A stretch of 64,000 nt of DNA from Cellulophaga omnivescoria. GTDB taxonomy: Bacteria > Bacteroidota > Bacteroidia > Flavobacteriales > Flavobacteriaceae. A program made the position numbers and the translations under genes. A model generated the notes under the pieces. It saw only the letters and a list, made by a program, of their open reading frames with translations. It was not told the origin of the DNA and searched no databases. This document shows positions 43,194 through 52,505 of the stretch, one piece after another; positions within the stretch are counted from its first letter, which is position 1, and each line of letters starts with the position of its first letter. The stretch covers positions 124,001 to 188,000 of the forward strand of contig NZ_MDDP01000010.1 in NCBI RefSeq assembly GCF_001999725.1. Reading direction: 5' to 3'.

Positions 43194-44963
43194 ATGGCAT
43201 ATTTAAAGAACATAACAAATCCGCATGATTTGCGACAAATACAAGTGCAAAATTTGCCAATTGTAGCGCAAGAGCTTAGAGATTTTATTATTGATATTGT
43301 TTCTGCAAAGGAAGGGCACTTGGGCGCTAGTTTGGGCGTAGTAGAACTTACTATAGCGTTGCATTACGTATTTAATACTCCTGTAGATAAATTAATATGG
43401 GATGTTGGCCACCAAGCATATGGCCACAAAATTTTGACTGGCCGAAAAAATGTGTTTGAAACCAATAGAAGGTTAAATGGCATTAGTGGTTTTCCTAAAA
43501 GAGATGAAAGTGTTTATGATGATTTTGGTACAGGTCATAGTTCTACTTCTATCTCAGCTATTTTAGGTATGGCCATTGCTTCTAACTTAAAAGGAGAAAC
43601 TTCAAAACAACATATTGCGGTAATTGGTGACGCATCTATTGCTAGTGGTATGGCCTTTGAAGGTTTAAACCACGCAGGTGTTACCGATGCTAATGTGTTA
43701 ATTATTTTAAACGATAATGCTATAGGTATAGACCCAAGCGTTGGTGCATTAAAACAATATCTTACCAATGTTAAAAAGGGTAACGCTAAGCAAGACAATG
43801 TTTTTGAAGCGTTAAATTTTAATTATTCTGGTCCTATAGATGGCCATAATTTACCTTTACTTATAGCAGAGTTAAATAGATTAAAGACTGTTAAAGGTCC
43901 CAAGTTTTTACACGTAATAACTACAAAGGGAAAAGGGCTAAAAAAAGCAGAAGAAAACCAAGTTGTGTATCATGCTCCAGGTAAGTTTAATAAAATTACT
44001 GGTGATTTATTGCCAAAAATAAATGACGGAGGTGTTCCAAAATATCAAGATGTTTTTGGGTTAACTATTGTAGAGTTAGCTAAAGAAAACAAAAAAATAG
44101 TAGGTATTACACCAGCAATGCCTACCGGTAGTTCTTTAAAAATTATGATGGAAGAAATTCCTGACAGGGCTTTTGATGTTGGTATTGCAGAACAGCATGC
44201 CGTAACTTTGGCTGCTGGTATGGTTGCAGAGGGTTTAATTCCTTTTTGTAATATATATTCTACTTTTTTACAGCGTGCTTATGACCAGGTTATTCATGAT
44301 GTAGCGCTACAAAATTTACCTGTAATTTTTTGTCTGGACAGAGCAGGTTTGGTTGGTGAAGATGGTGCAACTCATCATGGAGTTTATGATATTGCCTACT
44401 TACGTTGTATTCCTAATTTGTTAATTTTTGCTCCTATGAACGAGGAGGACTTAAGAAACATTATGTATACTGCACAGCTAGGTTTACAACATCCAATAGC
44501 TATAAGATATCCTAGGGGAAGAGGGGTAACTAAGAACTGGAAACAACCATTTAAAAAAATAGAAATAGGAAAATCTATAGAACTAAAAAAGGGCACAGAA
44601 ATTGTGGTTTTATCTTTAGGACATATTGGTAATATGGTTGCCACGGTTTTAAATAATATGGAGTCAAGTAAAATAGGCCACATAAATATGCGATTTGTTA
44701 AACCTTTAGACACTAAAAAATTAATGTCTATTTTTAACAAATACTCAACAATAGTTACTATTGAGGATGGTTGTAAAATAGGAGGATTTGGAACTTCAAT
44801 TTTAGAATTTGCAAATACTAATAATTTTACTAATAGCATTCATATTTTAGGCATAGATGATGTTTTTGTGCAACATGGTAGTGTGTTACAATTACATGAA
44901 TTAAATAATATAGGAGCAAATAGTTTTAAGACTTTAATAGAGTCTTTACAAACAAAGGAATAG
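43194..44963 (+). CDS. dxs: 1-deoxy-D-xylulose-5-phosphate synthase
   Basis: First enzyme of the MEP isoprenoid pathway: condenses pyruvate and glyceraldehyde 3-phosphate with thiamine diphosphate. 589 residues, slightly shorter than the roughly 620 of enterobacteria. Thiamine site: GHLGASLGVVELT (41-53), WDVGHQAYGHKI (69-80), GDASIASGMAFEGLN with Asp146 and Asn174 of the metal-binding motif, and the EQHAVTLAAGM segment of the second domain; the transketolase C-terminal domain is complete. A DUF3078 outer-membrane protein gene follows by 4 bases. Confidence 0.96.
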   Translation: MAYLKNITNPHDLRQIQVQNLPIVAQELRDFIIDIVSAKEGHLGASLGVVELTIALHYVFNTPVDKLIWDVGHQAYGHKILTGRKNVFETNRRLNGISGFPKRDESVYDDFGTGHSSTSISAILGMAIASNLKGETSKQHIAVIGDASIASGMAFEGLNHAGVTDANVLIILNDNAIGIDPSVGALKQYLTNVKKGNAKQDNVFEALNFNYSGPIDGHNLPLLIAELNRLKTVKGPKFLHVITTKGKGLKKAEENQVVYHAPGKFNKITGDLLPKINDGGVPKYQDVFGLTIVELAKENKKIVGITPAMPTGSSLKIMMEEIPDRAFDVGIAEQHAVTLAAGMVAEGLIPFCNIYSTFLQRAYDQVIHDVALQNLPVIFCLDRAGLVGEDGATHHGVYDIAYLRCIPNLLIFAPMNEEDLRNIMYTAQLGLQHPIAIRYPRGRGVTKNWKQPFKKIEIGKSIELKKGTEIVVLSLGHIGNMVATVLNNMESSKIGHINMRFVKPLDTKKLMSIFNKYSTIVTIEDGCKIGGFGTSILEFANTNNFTNSIHILGIDDVFVQHGSVLQLHELNNIGANSFKTLIESLQTKE

Positions 44964-44967
44964 GATT

Positions 44968-46068
44968 ATGTTAAAGAGAACAGTTGTAATTTTGATTTTA
45001 ACTTTTTGTGTGGCGAACTTAAACGCTCAAATTTCTAATCCAGTAGAGGTAGACACCGTTAAGGTAGACACTACCATAGTAGGTACAATTGTTGTACGTA
45101 AAAATCAAGAAAAAATAAAAAACATACCTAGAGGTGTAAAGTTGGCTAACCCAAGAATTAGGTATGAAGCTAATCCGCGTAAAGAAAATTTTGGCTGGTT
45201 TAAAGTTCCCTCTTTTTGGGATAAAACAAACCATTTTGGAATTGCTATTAACGAGGTTGCTTTTGTAAACTGGAAAGCTGGTGGAAATAACTCTGTGTCT
45301 GCCATTGGTGATGTAAAATTTGTTCGTAATTACAAGTTTAGATACGTGCAATGGAACAATAGTTTGGATTTAAGATTTGGACTTAGTGCTATAGAAGGAG
45401 AGAAGTTAAGAAAGGCAGATGATGCAATTCGTTTTAGCTCTACTTTTGCCTATAGGAGAGATACAATTAGTAATTGGTATTATTCTGTTAAGGCAAATTT
45501 TAACTCGCAATTTGCAGATGGTTATAAATACCCTAATACAGAAAATATAATTTCTACATTTATGGCACCAGGTTATGTATTTATAGGTGCTGGTACGTCC
45601 TATATTCCAGAGGGTAAAAAGTTTAATTTATACATATCTCCTATTACCCAAAAAGCAACATTTGTATTAGATCAAGATTTAGCAAATGCTGGTGCTTTTG
45701 GTGTGCAAAAGGCAGAGCGAGATGCAGACGGTAATATTACTAAAAAGGGTGAGCGTACTTTAATGGAGTTTGGTTTTTTGGTAACCAATACTTGGAAAAC
45801 AAATGTGGCTAAAAATATGACTTTAGCCCATGATTTAACACTTTATACAGATTACCTAAATAGTTTTGGTAATGTAGACGTAGATTGGGAATTACGTTTA
45901 GATATGAAAGTAAACCAGTACGTAAAAGCCAATATTGGTACCAATCTTTTATATGATGATGATGTGGTTTTTGATGAGGTAGTAACAGATGGTGTAGTTA
46001 CCACACCTGGTAGACCTAAAATACAATTTAAGCAGCTACTTGGTGTGGGGTTATCTTATGATTTTTAA
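44968..46068 (+). CDS. DUF3078 outer-membrane protein
   Basis: 366 residues with a signal peptide (cut near NLNAQ, residue 21). The mature protein is beta-rich and ends in Phe (GVGLSYDF), so an outer-membrane beta-barrel is likely. WDKTNHFGIAINEVAFVNWKAGGNNSVS is the recognisable DUF3078 start (given here in part: NEVAFVNWKAGGNNS). Function unknown. It follows dxs by 4 bases and its 3' end overlaps the 3' end of the convergent dGTPase gene by 4 bases. Confidence 0.9.
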   Translation: MLKRTVVILILTFCVANLNAQISNPVEVDTVKVDTTIVGTIVVRKNQEKIKNIPRGVKLANPRIRYEANPRKENFGWFKVPSFWDKTNHFGIAINEVAFVNWKAGGNNSVSAIGDVKFVRNYKFRYVQWNNSLDLRFGLSAIEGEKLRKADDAIRFSSTFAYRRDTISNWYYSVKANFNSQFADGYKYPNTENIISTFMAPGYVFIGAGTSYIPEGKKFNLYISPITQKATFVLDQDLANAGAFGVQKAERDADGNITKKGERTLMEFGFLVTNTWKTNVAKNMTLAHDLTLYTDYLNSFGNVDVDWELRLDMKVNQYVKANIGTNLLYDDDVVFDEVVTDGVVTTPGRPKIQFKQLLGVGLSYDF

Positions 46069-47408
46069 AGTTGTTTGCCCATAATTTTGTTGTGTATATG
46101 TACAGCCCCGCTGTCTGATAAACTTGCAACATAGCAACAAGTATTTAAAAGTAAACTGTATAATGGTGCATCTGTATTTTGGTAATGTTCTGGTAATGTT
46201 TGTAAAACAATACTATCATAATTAGAAGCAGTACCTTCTGCTGTTTTTACTAAAGCATTTGTGTATACATCTAAAATATCTGATATAATTTTATAGCCAG
46301 CTATTTCTTTTTCAATTACCTCTTGTGATTTGTAAACCTTAGATACACTTAAAGATATTATGTCTTTTATTTGGGCAATGTAATTGCTTTTGTCTAACAA
46401 AGACACGTCAAAGGAGCCTTCTAAAATTGCTTCTTCATTTTCCAAAAATATTGTAGCGGCATCTGTAATTAAAGTGTTTATAGCTAAAGCTCTTAGGTAA
46501 CTAAGGCGGTCTTGCATAAACACCATTTGGTTATATTTTTTTGTATTAATCTTGTCTTTAACTAGCTTAATTAAATATTCTAAAGCGTAATCTTCAGATA
46601 TTAAACCAAGGTTTATTCCGTCTTCAAAATCTATAATTGTGTAGCAAATATCATCTGCTGCTTCAACCAAATAAGTTAACGGGTGTCTAGAGAAAGAAAT
46701 GTCTTTACCATCTCTGGTTTGCAATAAGCCAAGTTCTTTTGCTACCTCGCTAAAAAAATCCTTTTCTGTCTGAAAAAAACCAAATTTTTTATCGGCAATA
46801 TGCTTTGTTGGTTTTTTAGGTAAAGATTCTTTAGGGTATTTCATAAAGGTACCTAAGGTAGCATAGCTTAATCTTAAACCGCCTTCTACACCTGTTCTAG
46901 ATTCTGTTAGTAATTTAAAACCGTTAGCATTACCCTCAAAATCTATAATATCTTGGTATTCTTTAGGCGTAAGTTTGTCTTTATACTTTTGTCCGTTTCC
47001 TGTTTTAAAATATTCGCCAATTGCTTTTTCTCCACTATGACCAAAAGGTGGGTTTCCTATGTCATGCGCTAAGGATGCCACAGCTACAATAGCGCCAAAA
47101 TCGTTATAATGGTAGCCATGCACTTCTTTTAGGTGTGGGTGTTTTTCTAATATTTTTTTTCCCACAATGCGTCCTAAACTACGGCCAACTACAGACACTT
47201 CTAAACTGTGCGTAAGCCTAGTGTGTATAAAGTCTGTTTTAGAAAGTGGTATAACTTGGGTTTTATCTTGTAAACTTCTAAATGCAGACGAAAATATTAC
47301 ACGGTCATAGTCAACTTCAAAACCTAATCTGGTTTCATCTTGTTCTTTACGTAGTCTTTTATTAGTGTCTCCAAAGCGCTTTAAAGATAGTAATTGCTCC
47401 CAATTCAT
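46065..47408 (-). CDS. dgt: Deoxyguanosinetriphosphate triphosphohydrolase (dGTPase-like HD enzyme)
   Basis: Hydrolyses dGTP (or other dNTPs) to the nucleoside and triphosphate. 447 residues. The HD metal site is visible as His67 (THSLEVS), His115-Asp116 (SLAHDIGNPPFGHSGE) and a later Asp in VEAADDICY. Length and the FGHSGE motif match the dGTPase family. It is a single minus-strand gene; substrate specificity among dNTPs is not certain. Confidence 0.93.
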   Translation of the reverse strand: MNWEQLLSLKRFGDTNKRLRKEQDETRLGFEVDYDRVIFSSAFRSLQDKTQVIPLSKTDFIHTRLTHSLEVSVVGRSLGRIVGKKILEKHPHLKEVHGYHYNDFGAIVAVASLAHDIGNPPFGHSGEKAIGEYFKTGNGQKYKDKLTPKEYQDIIDFEGNANGFKLLTESRTGVEGGLRLSYATLGTFMKYPKESLPKKPTKHIADKKFGFFQTEKDFFSEVAKELGLLQTRDGKDISFSRHPLTYLVEAADDICYTIIDFEDGINLGLISEDYALEYLIKLVKDKINTKKYNQMVFMQDRLSYLRALAINTLITDAATIFLENEEAILEGSFDVSLLDKSNYIAQIKDIISLSVSKVYKSQEVIEKEIAGYKIISDILDVYTNALVKTAEGTASNYDSIVLQTLPEHYQNTDAPLYSLLLNTCCYVASLSDSGAVHIHNKIMGKQL

Positions 47409-47530
47409 AGTACATAATTTAAAAGTTGCAAGATACTTAAATAGCTTTTTAAATAAAGTAGAATAAACTTAAAAAGTATATTTCTGCGCTTCACAAATTA
47501 TGGTTGTATGGGTTATCTGTAATAACACCT

Positions 47531-47559
47531 TTGTCTTTAAGTTAGTTTACCTAAATTTG
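47531..47559 (+). promoter_or_regulatory. Promoter of the phosphate-type porin gene
   Basis: TTG (47531-47533), 18-base spacer, TAAATTTG (47552-47559). The leader to the ATG at 47632 would be about 65 bases. Confidence 0.68.
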
Positions 47560-47631
47560 CATCTAGTTAATATTTTAGATACAATTAATTAACATTTGTA
47601 AAAGGATCATTGCAGGTGGAAAATAGCATTT

Positions 47632-48837
47632 ATGTGTTTTAGAATTTTTACAGTATTGTTTTTTGTGGTAGGTATAAATACGCTTGAAGCTCAAGAAATT
47701 AACGTGCCCCAATTTGGTAAAGGTATACTAAACCTTGTAGGCCAGGATAGTACTTGGACTATGAAGGCATCTGCTCGTATGCAATTTTTAGGAATTGGAC
47801 AATGGGGCGAAAATGAACAAGGAAACTTGGCTTCTGTAGGGTCTAACTTTTTAGTGCGTAGGGCCAGATTAAAGTTTAATGGTTTTGCGTATTCTCCAAA
47901 ATTCAAATACAAAGTAGAGCTTGGTCTGTCTAACAGAGACATATCTGGTGGATCTGAGTTTACTCATGATACTCCCCGTTATATTTTAGATGCGTTTATA
48001 ATGTGGAATTTTTATAAGGATTTTGAATTATGGATAGGGCAAACCAAACTACCAGGAAATATAGAACGTATAGTTTCTTCTGGAAATATGCAAATGGTAG
48101 ATAGGTCTTTGTTAAACAGCAGATTTACTCTAGATAGAGATATGGGTATTCAATTAAGACATAAATTTAATATTTCAGAAGATTTTATTGTAAAGGAAGC
48201 TTTAGCAATTTCTCAAGGAGAAGGTAGAAATGTAACTAAAGGTAATTTAGGAGGATATCAATATACAGCAAGAGTAGATTTTTTACCCTTTGGAAATTTT
48301 ACAGGCAACACTCAGTTTACAGGTGGTGATTTAAAAAGAGAAAGGCACCCTAAGTTAATGATTGGCGCAGCTTATGATTATAACAATAATGCTGTAAAAA
48401 CAAGAAGTAACCAAGGGGATTATATGTTTACTGATACTGGATTTTACACTACAGATATAAAAACGTTTTTTGTAAGTACAATGTTCAAGTATAATGGTTT
48501 TTCATTTATGGGGGAATATGCAGACAGAAATGCAGCAGATGCTATTGCAAAAAATGATGATGGTACGCTAACTGGTGATATAGTGCAAGTAGGTAACGGA
48601 CTAAACTTAATGTTAGGTTACTTATTTAAAAATAATTGGGAATTATCTGGTAGGTATACCGCTGTAAATTTAGATAAAGAAATAACAGGCAGAAACAAGG
48701 AGTTGCAATACACTTTAGGAGTATCTAAATATATTGTTGGACATAAATTAAAGGTGCAAGCAGATGCTACTTATTTAAACGAAGTTAATGGTCCTGAGGG
48801 GCTTATAAGTAGACTGCAATTAGAGGTGCATTTTTAA
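47632..48837 (+). CDS. Phosphate-selective porin O/P family protein
   Basis: 401-residue outer-membrane porin. Signal peptide (cut near TLEAQ, residue 20) followed by the porin O/P start KASARMQFLGIGQW and RRARLKFNGFAY, and a barrel ending in Phe (LQLEVHF). Members let phosphate or other anions cross the outer membrane. The PiT phosphate transporter gene follows after 76 bases, which supports a phosphate role here. Confidence 0.92.
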   Translation: MCFRIFTVLFFVVGINTLEAQEINVPQFGKGILNLVGQDSTWTMKASARMQFLGIGQWGENEQGNLASVGSNFLVRRARLKFNGFAYSPKFKYKVELGLSNRDISGGSEFTHDTPRYILDAFIMWNFYKDFELWIGQTKLPGNIERIVSSGNMQMVDRSLLNSRFTLDRDMGIQLRHKFNISEDFIVKEALAISQGEGRNVTKGNLGGYQYTARVDFLPFGNFTGNTQFTGGDLKRERHPKLMIGAAYDYNNNAVKTRSNQGDYMFTDTGFYTTDIKTFFVSTMFKYNGFSFMGEYADRNAADAIAKNDDGTLTGDIVQVGNGLNLMLGYLFKNNWELSGRYTAVNLDKEITGRNKELQYTLGVSKYIVGHKLKVQADATYLNEVNGPEGLISRLQLEVHF

Positions 48838-48913
48838 CTAAAAAAAAATAACCTTAACATAACGTTAGACAGTTTAAAACAAAGCATATTTGCAAATTGA
48901 ATTTTTATAAATT

Positions 48914-51205
48914 ATGGAGAGTAATATTTATTTAATAATGATTATAGCTTTAGCGGTTTTAGCTATTGCAGATCTTGTAGTTGGCGTGAGTAATGATGCT
49001 GTCAACTTTTTAAATTCGGCTATAGGATCTAAGGCTATTTCTTTTAAAACTATAATGATTGTTGCCAGTGTAGGTATTGCCTGCGGAGCTATATTTTCTA
49101 GTGGAATGATGGAGGTTGCTAGAAAAGGAATTTTTAATCCTAATGAGTTCTATTTTAATGAGATTATGTTCATTTTTATGGCTGTTATGATTACAGATAT
49201 TCTGTTGTTAGACTTTTTTAATACCTTGGGTATGCCTACGTCTACAACGGTTTCTATAGTTTTTGAGCTTTTAGGTGCTGCTGTAGCAATGGCCTTAATT
49301 AAAATATTGCAAGCTGGTGGTAGTGCATCAGACGTGGTTAATTACATTAACACCTCTAAGGCAACAGAAATTATTATAGGTATTCTCCTCTCCGTTGTTA
49401 TTGCTTTCTCAATTGGTGCAATTGTACAGTGGTTTTCTCGTTTGCTTTTATCTTATGATTTTGATAAAAAAGCAAAATGGGTAGGAGCTGTTTTTGGAGG
49501 TATTGGTTTATCTGCCATTACGTACTTCATTTTTATGAAAGGTATTAAAGGTACTGCATTTGCTAGCGAAAGTTTTGAACTTATTGGAAATATGACTATT
49601 AAAGACTTTTTAGAAGTTAAATGGTTTCCTATAGTATTAGCAAACTTTGTAGTATGGTTTATTTTATCATACATATTAACTGCTTTTGCTAAGCTTAATA
49701 TTTATAAAATAATTATTGGTGTTGGTACCTTTGCTCTGGCATTGGCGTTTGCTGGTAATGATTTGGTTAACTTTATAGGTGTACCAATTGCAGCATACCA
49801 ATCTTACACAGAGTGGTCTGCATCTGGTGTAGATGCTTCTGCTTTTAGTATGTCAATTTTATCAGAAAAAGTACCAACTCCTACATTGTTGTTATTTATT
49901 TCTGGTATGATTATGGTTGCAACTCTTTGGTTTTCTAAAAAAGCACGCTATGTTGCAGAAACAGAAATTAACTTGTCTAGAGAAGGTGAAGGTAAAGAGC
50001 GTTTTGAGCCAAACTTTTTATCTAGGGGTATTGTTAGAATAGGAATGGCAATATCTACATATACGTCAGCAGTAATGCCAAAATCTATTTCAGATAAGGT
50101 GGAGGCCAGATTTGTTAAACCAAAAATAGCTTTAGCTAAAGATAAGACGTATGAAATGCCTGCTTTTGATATGGTAAGGGCAGCTGTTAACTTGGTGGTA
50201 GCGGGTATTTTAATATCGGTAGCTACATCGTTTAAATTGCCATTGTCTACAACCTATGTTACATTTATGGTGGCAATGGGTACTTCTTTAGCAGATAGAG
50301 CTTGGGGCGCAGAAAGTGCAGTATATAGAGTTGCTGGTGTGCTAAATGTAATTGGTGGTTGGTTTGGTACTGCAATTATAGCATTTACGGCTGCTGGTAT
50401 TATCCTTACGCTTATTAATTTTGGTACTGGTGCTGCTATAGCAATTTTACTGTTTGTTGCTATTTTACTTTTGGCTAGAAACTATATTTCTTACAATAAA
50501 AAATCTAAAGAAATTAAAGCAGAAGATAGTCTTAGAAGAGCAGAAAGTAGCTCTATACAAGGTGTTATTGTGGAAAGTGCAAAAAACACTGCTAATGTTG
50601 TAAAAAGAACAAATAAAATTTACACTAATGCAATTGATGGCTTAGCTAAACAAAACTTAGATATATTAAAAAAGAATAAAAAAGGTGTTGTTAAATTAGG
50701 TGATGAGGTTGATGATTTAAGAGATCATATCTTTTATTTTATTAAAAACTTAGATGATGCTAGTGTGGGTGCAAGTAATTTTTATATCAATATTTTAGGA
50801 TCATTACAAGATATGACACAGTCATTAGAGTATATTACTAAAATATCGTATAAGCATATAAACAACAATCATAAAAAATTAAAATACAACCAAATAAAGG
50901 AACTTAAAGAAATAGATTACAAGCTAGAGCATATATTAAATGAAACTCAAGTTGTATTTGAAACACGTTCTTTTGATAGGATTGCGCAAATTTTAGAAGA
51001 AAAAGAAGAATTATTTACTTTGTTGTCTCAGAAAATTCAAAAACAAGTAGAGCGTACTAGAACTGAGGAGTCTAGTCCTAAAAATACAACGTTGTATTTC
51101 TCATTGTTGTTAGAAACTAAGGATTTGATGACGGCTACAATGACAATGCTAGAGCTATATTACAATGAACATGATAGCAGTGTGCCACCTGCAACAATAT
51201 CATAA
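48914..51205 (+). CDS. PiT-family inorganic phosphate transporter fused to a PhoU-like domain
   Basis: 763 residues. The first about 500 form a PiT transporter with both signature repeats, GVSNDAVNFLNSAIGSKA (24-41) and AFAGNDLVNFIGVPIAA, each with the Asn-Asp pair. From about 540 to the end a soluble helical region (SAKNTANVVKRTNKIY..., DEVDDLRDHIFYFIKNLDD) matches PhoU/DUF47 (Pit accessory) proteins, which are usually encoded separately. The fusion probably regulates transport directly. It lies behind the phosphate-type porin. A weak -7-like CATATTTG lies at 48885-48892. Confidence 0.93.
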   Translation: MESNIYLIMIIALAVLAIADLVVGVSNDAVNFLNSAIGSKAISFKTIMIVASVGIACGAIFSSGMMEVARKGIFNPNEFYFNEIMFIFMAVMITDILLLDFFNTLGMPTSTTVSIVFELLGAAVAMALIKILQAGGSASDVVNYINTSKATEIIIGILLSVVIAFSIGAIVQWFSRLLLSYDFDKKAKWVGAVFGGIGLSAITYFIFMKGIKGTAFASESFELIGNMTIKDFLEVKWFPIVLANFVVWFILSYILTAFAKLNIYKIIIGVGTFALALAFAGNDLVNFIGVPIAAYQSYTEWSASGVDASAFSMSILSEKVPTPTLLLFISGMIMVATLWFSKKARYVAETEINLSREGEGKERFEPNFLSRGIVRIGMAISTYTSAVMPKSISDKVEARFVKPKIALAKDKTYEMPAFDMVRAAVNLVVAGILISVATSFKLPLSTTYVTFMVAMGTSLADRAWGAESAVYRVAGVLNVIGGWFGTAIIAFTAAGIILTLINFGTGAAIAILLFVAILLLARNYISYNKKSKEIKAEDSLRRAESSSIQGVIVESAKNTANVVKRTNKIYTNAIDGLAKQNLDILKKNKKGVVKLGDEVDDLRDHIFYFIKNLDDASVGASNFYINILGSLQDMTQSLEYITKISYKHINNNHKKLKYNQIKELKEIDYKLEHILNETQVVFETRSFDRIAQILEEKEELFTLLSQKIQKQVERTRTEESSPKNTTLYFSLLLETKDLMTATMTMLELYYNEHDSSVPPATIS

Positions 51206-51223
51206 GTAATAAGTGTATAAAAC

Positions 51224-51257
51224 AAAAAAGCCCAACAAATTATTGTTGGGCTTTTTT
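51224..51257 (+). terminator. Terminator after the PiT gene (bidirectional)
   Basis: A stem of about 14 bp built on AAGCCCAACAA / TTGTTGGGCTT, loop ATTA, with A-run and T-run flanks, separates it from the convergent minus-strand gene. Confidence 0.9.
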
Positions 51258-51284
51258 GTTTTTCAGTACTTCTAATTTATATTT

Positions 51285-51629
51285 CTATAATCTAATAATT
51301 TTTAGGCTATAATTGTAAGTAGTGTCTATTTTAATGTTTCTGGCGTTAAACCTCCCCTTAGGTTTGTGTATGGGCATTGTAGATGTAAATGTTTCTTTTT
51401 GCTTAAAAGGGACGGTATTCTTAAAATCAATTTGTTTGTATTTTAACAAATTGTTCTCCTTAAATTTAGAGAAAGTGTCAGAGTTGTTTTTCCTGTAAAG
51501 ACTAATAAAACTTTTGTTTATAGATTTGCTGTTTAGTGTGGAATCTATTTTAAATCTATTTTTCTGCTGTGCTACTGTGCTAGTTGTAATTATGCCTAAA
51601 ACAGCTATAAGAAGTGAGATTTTTTTCAT
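51285..51629 (-). CDS. Small secreted protein of unknown function
   Basis: 114 residues with a clear signal peptide (TSTVAQQ, cut near residue 21). The mature part is basic, Ser/Asn/Lys-rich and low in complexity (NSKSINKSFISLYRKNNSD) without recognised domains. It stands alone between a terminator and a divergent exported protein gene. Confidence 0.65.
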   Translation of the reverse strand: MKKISLLIAVLGIITTSTVAQQKNRFKIDSTLNSKSINKSFISLYRKNNSDTFSKFKENNLLKYKQIDFKNTVPFKQKETFTSTMPIHKPKGRFNARNIKIDTTYNYSLKIIRL

Positions 51630-51720
51630 TGAGTATTTTTCTTACAAATTATGCATTTTTAATTAAACTTAAAATACTTTTTATACTTTAGAGGCTCTGT
51701 TACTGTAAAAAAACACTTTT

Positions 51721-52434
51721 ATGAATATCAAATTATTAATTTATACCTTCTGTATACTGTCATTAGCAAATTTAAAAGCTCAAGAAACTGATGCTTTGGA
51801 GTTTTTAGATGAGGTTATTGCACATCATGATCCCAATAATAATTGGGCTACTTTTAATGGAGATTTGATTGTTACTATGAGTACGCCAAATAAAAAAGAT
51901 AGGATAACGGATATTCATATAAATATTCCTAAGAGCACTTTCGTATTGTCTAATGTTGTAGAAGGTAAAAAACACACCACTAAAATTGTAAATGATAGTG
52001 TTCATTTTTTTGTTGATGACAGACAAATTGTAAATAATGTAGAGCAAAAAAAGTTTAAGTTTACCACTAAACGAGCGCTTTTTATGAGGAACTATTATAC
52101 TTATTTATACGGTTTGCCAATGAAACTTAAAGATAAAGGTACCATAGTAGACCCTAAGCTTTATTCTAAAAAAATTAATAAAAAGTGGTATAAGGTTATT
52201 AAGGTAACTTATGATAAAGAAGTGGGTAAAGATACGTGGTATTTTTATTTTAATCCTAAGTCTTTAGATATGGAGATGTATCAGTTTTTTCATGACGAGT
52301 CTAAAAATGATGGAGAATACATTTTATTGTCTAATATAGAAATTATAAATGGTGTGCGTATGCCAGCAGTTAGAGCTTGGTATACCAATAAAGATAATAA
52401 ACTTCTAGGTACGGATGTGCTAACTAAAAAGTAG
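51721..52434 (+). CDS. Secreted outer-membrane-lipoprotein-sorting-like protein (possibly DUF6503)
   Basis: 237 residues with a signal peptide (cut near NLKAQ, residue 21). The mature part reads as a curved antiparallel sheet: HHDPNNNWATFNGDLIV, a long series of beta strands, KKWYKVIKVTYDKE, DTWYFYFNPKSLDMEMYQF, ISNIEIINGVRMPAVRAWYTN-like strands. This recalls LolA/LolB-like periplasmic folds and the DUF6503 family. The role is unknown. A strong terminator follows. Confidence 0.72.
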   Translation: MNIKLLIYTFCILSLANLKAQETDALEFLDEVIAHHDPNNNWATFNGDLIVTMSTPNKKDRITDIHINIPKSTFVLSNVVEGKKHTTKIVNDSVHFFVDDRQIVNNVEQKKFKFTTKRALFMRNYYTYLYGLPMKLKDKGTIVDPKLYSKKINKKWYKVIKVTYDKEVGKDTWYFYFNPKSLDMEMYQFFHDESKNDGEYILLSNIEIINGVRMPAVRAWYTNKDNKLLGTDVLTKK

Positions 52435-52450
52435 CATTTAAGAATATAAA

Positions 52451-52486
52451 TATAAAAGGGTAATCTTTACAGATTACCCTTTTATA
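52451..52486 (+). terminator. Perfect 16-bp bidirectional terminator
   Basis: A 16-bp perfect stem (52451-52466 with 52471-52486) around loop TTAC lies between convergent genes and has A/T flanks on both sides. Confidence 0.85.
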
Positions 52487-52505
52487 TTTATGATATTTTT
52501 ATTGA

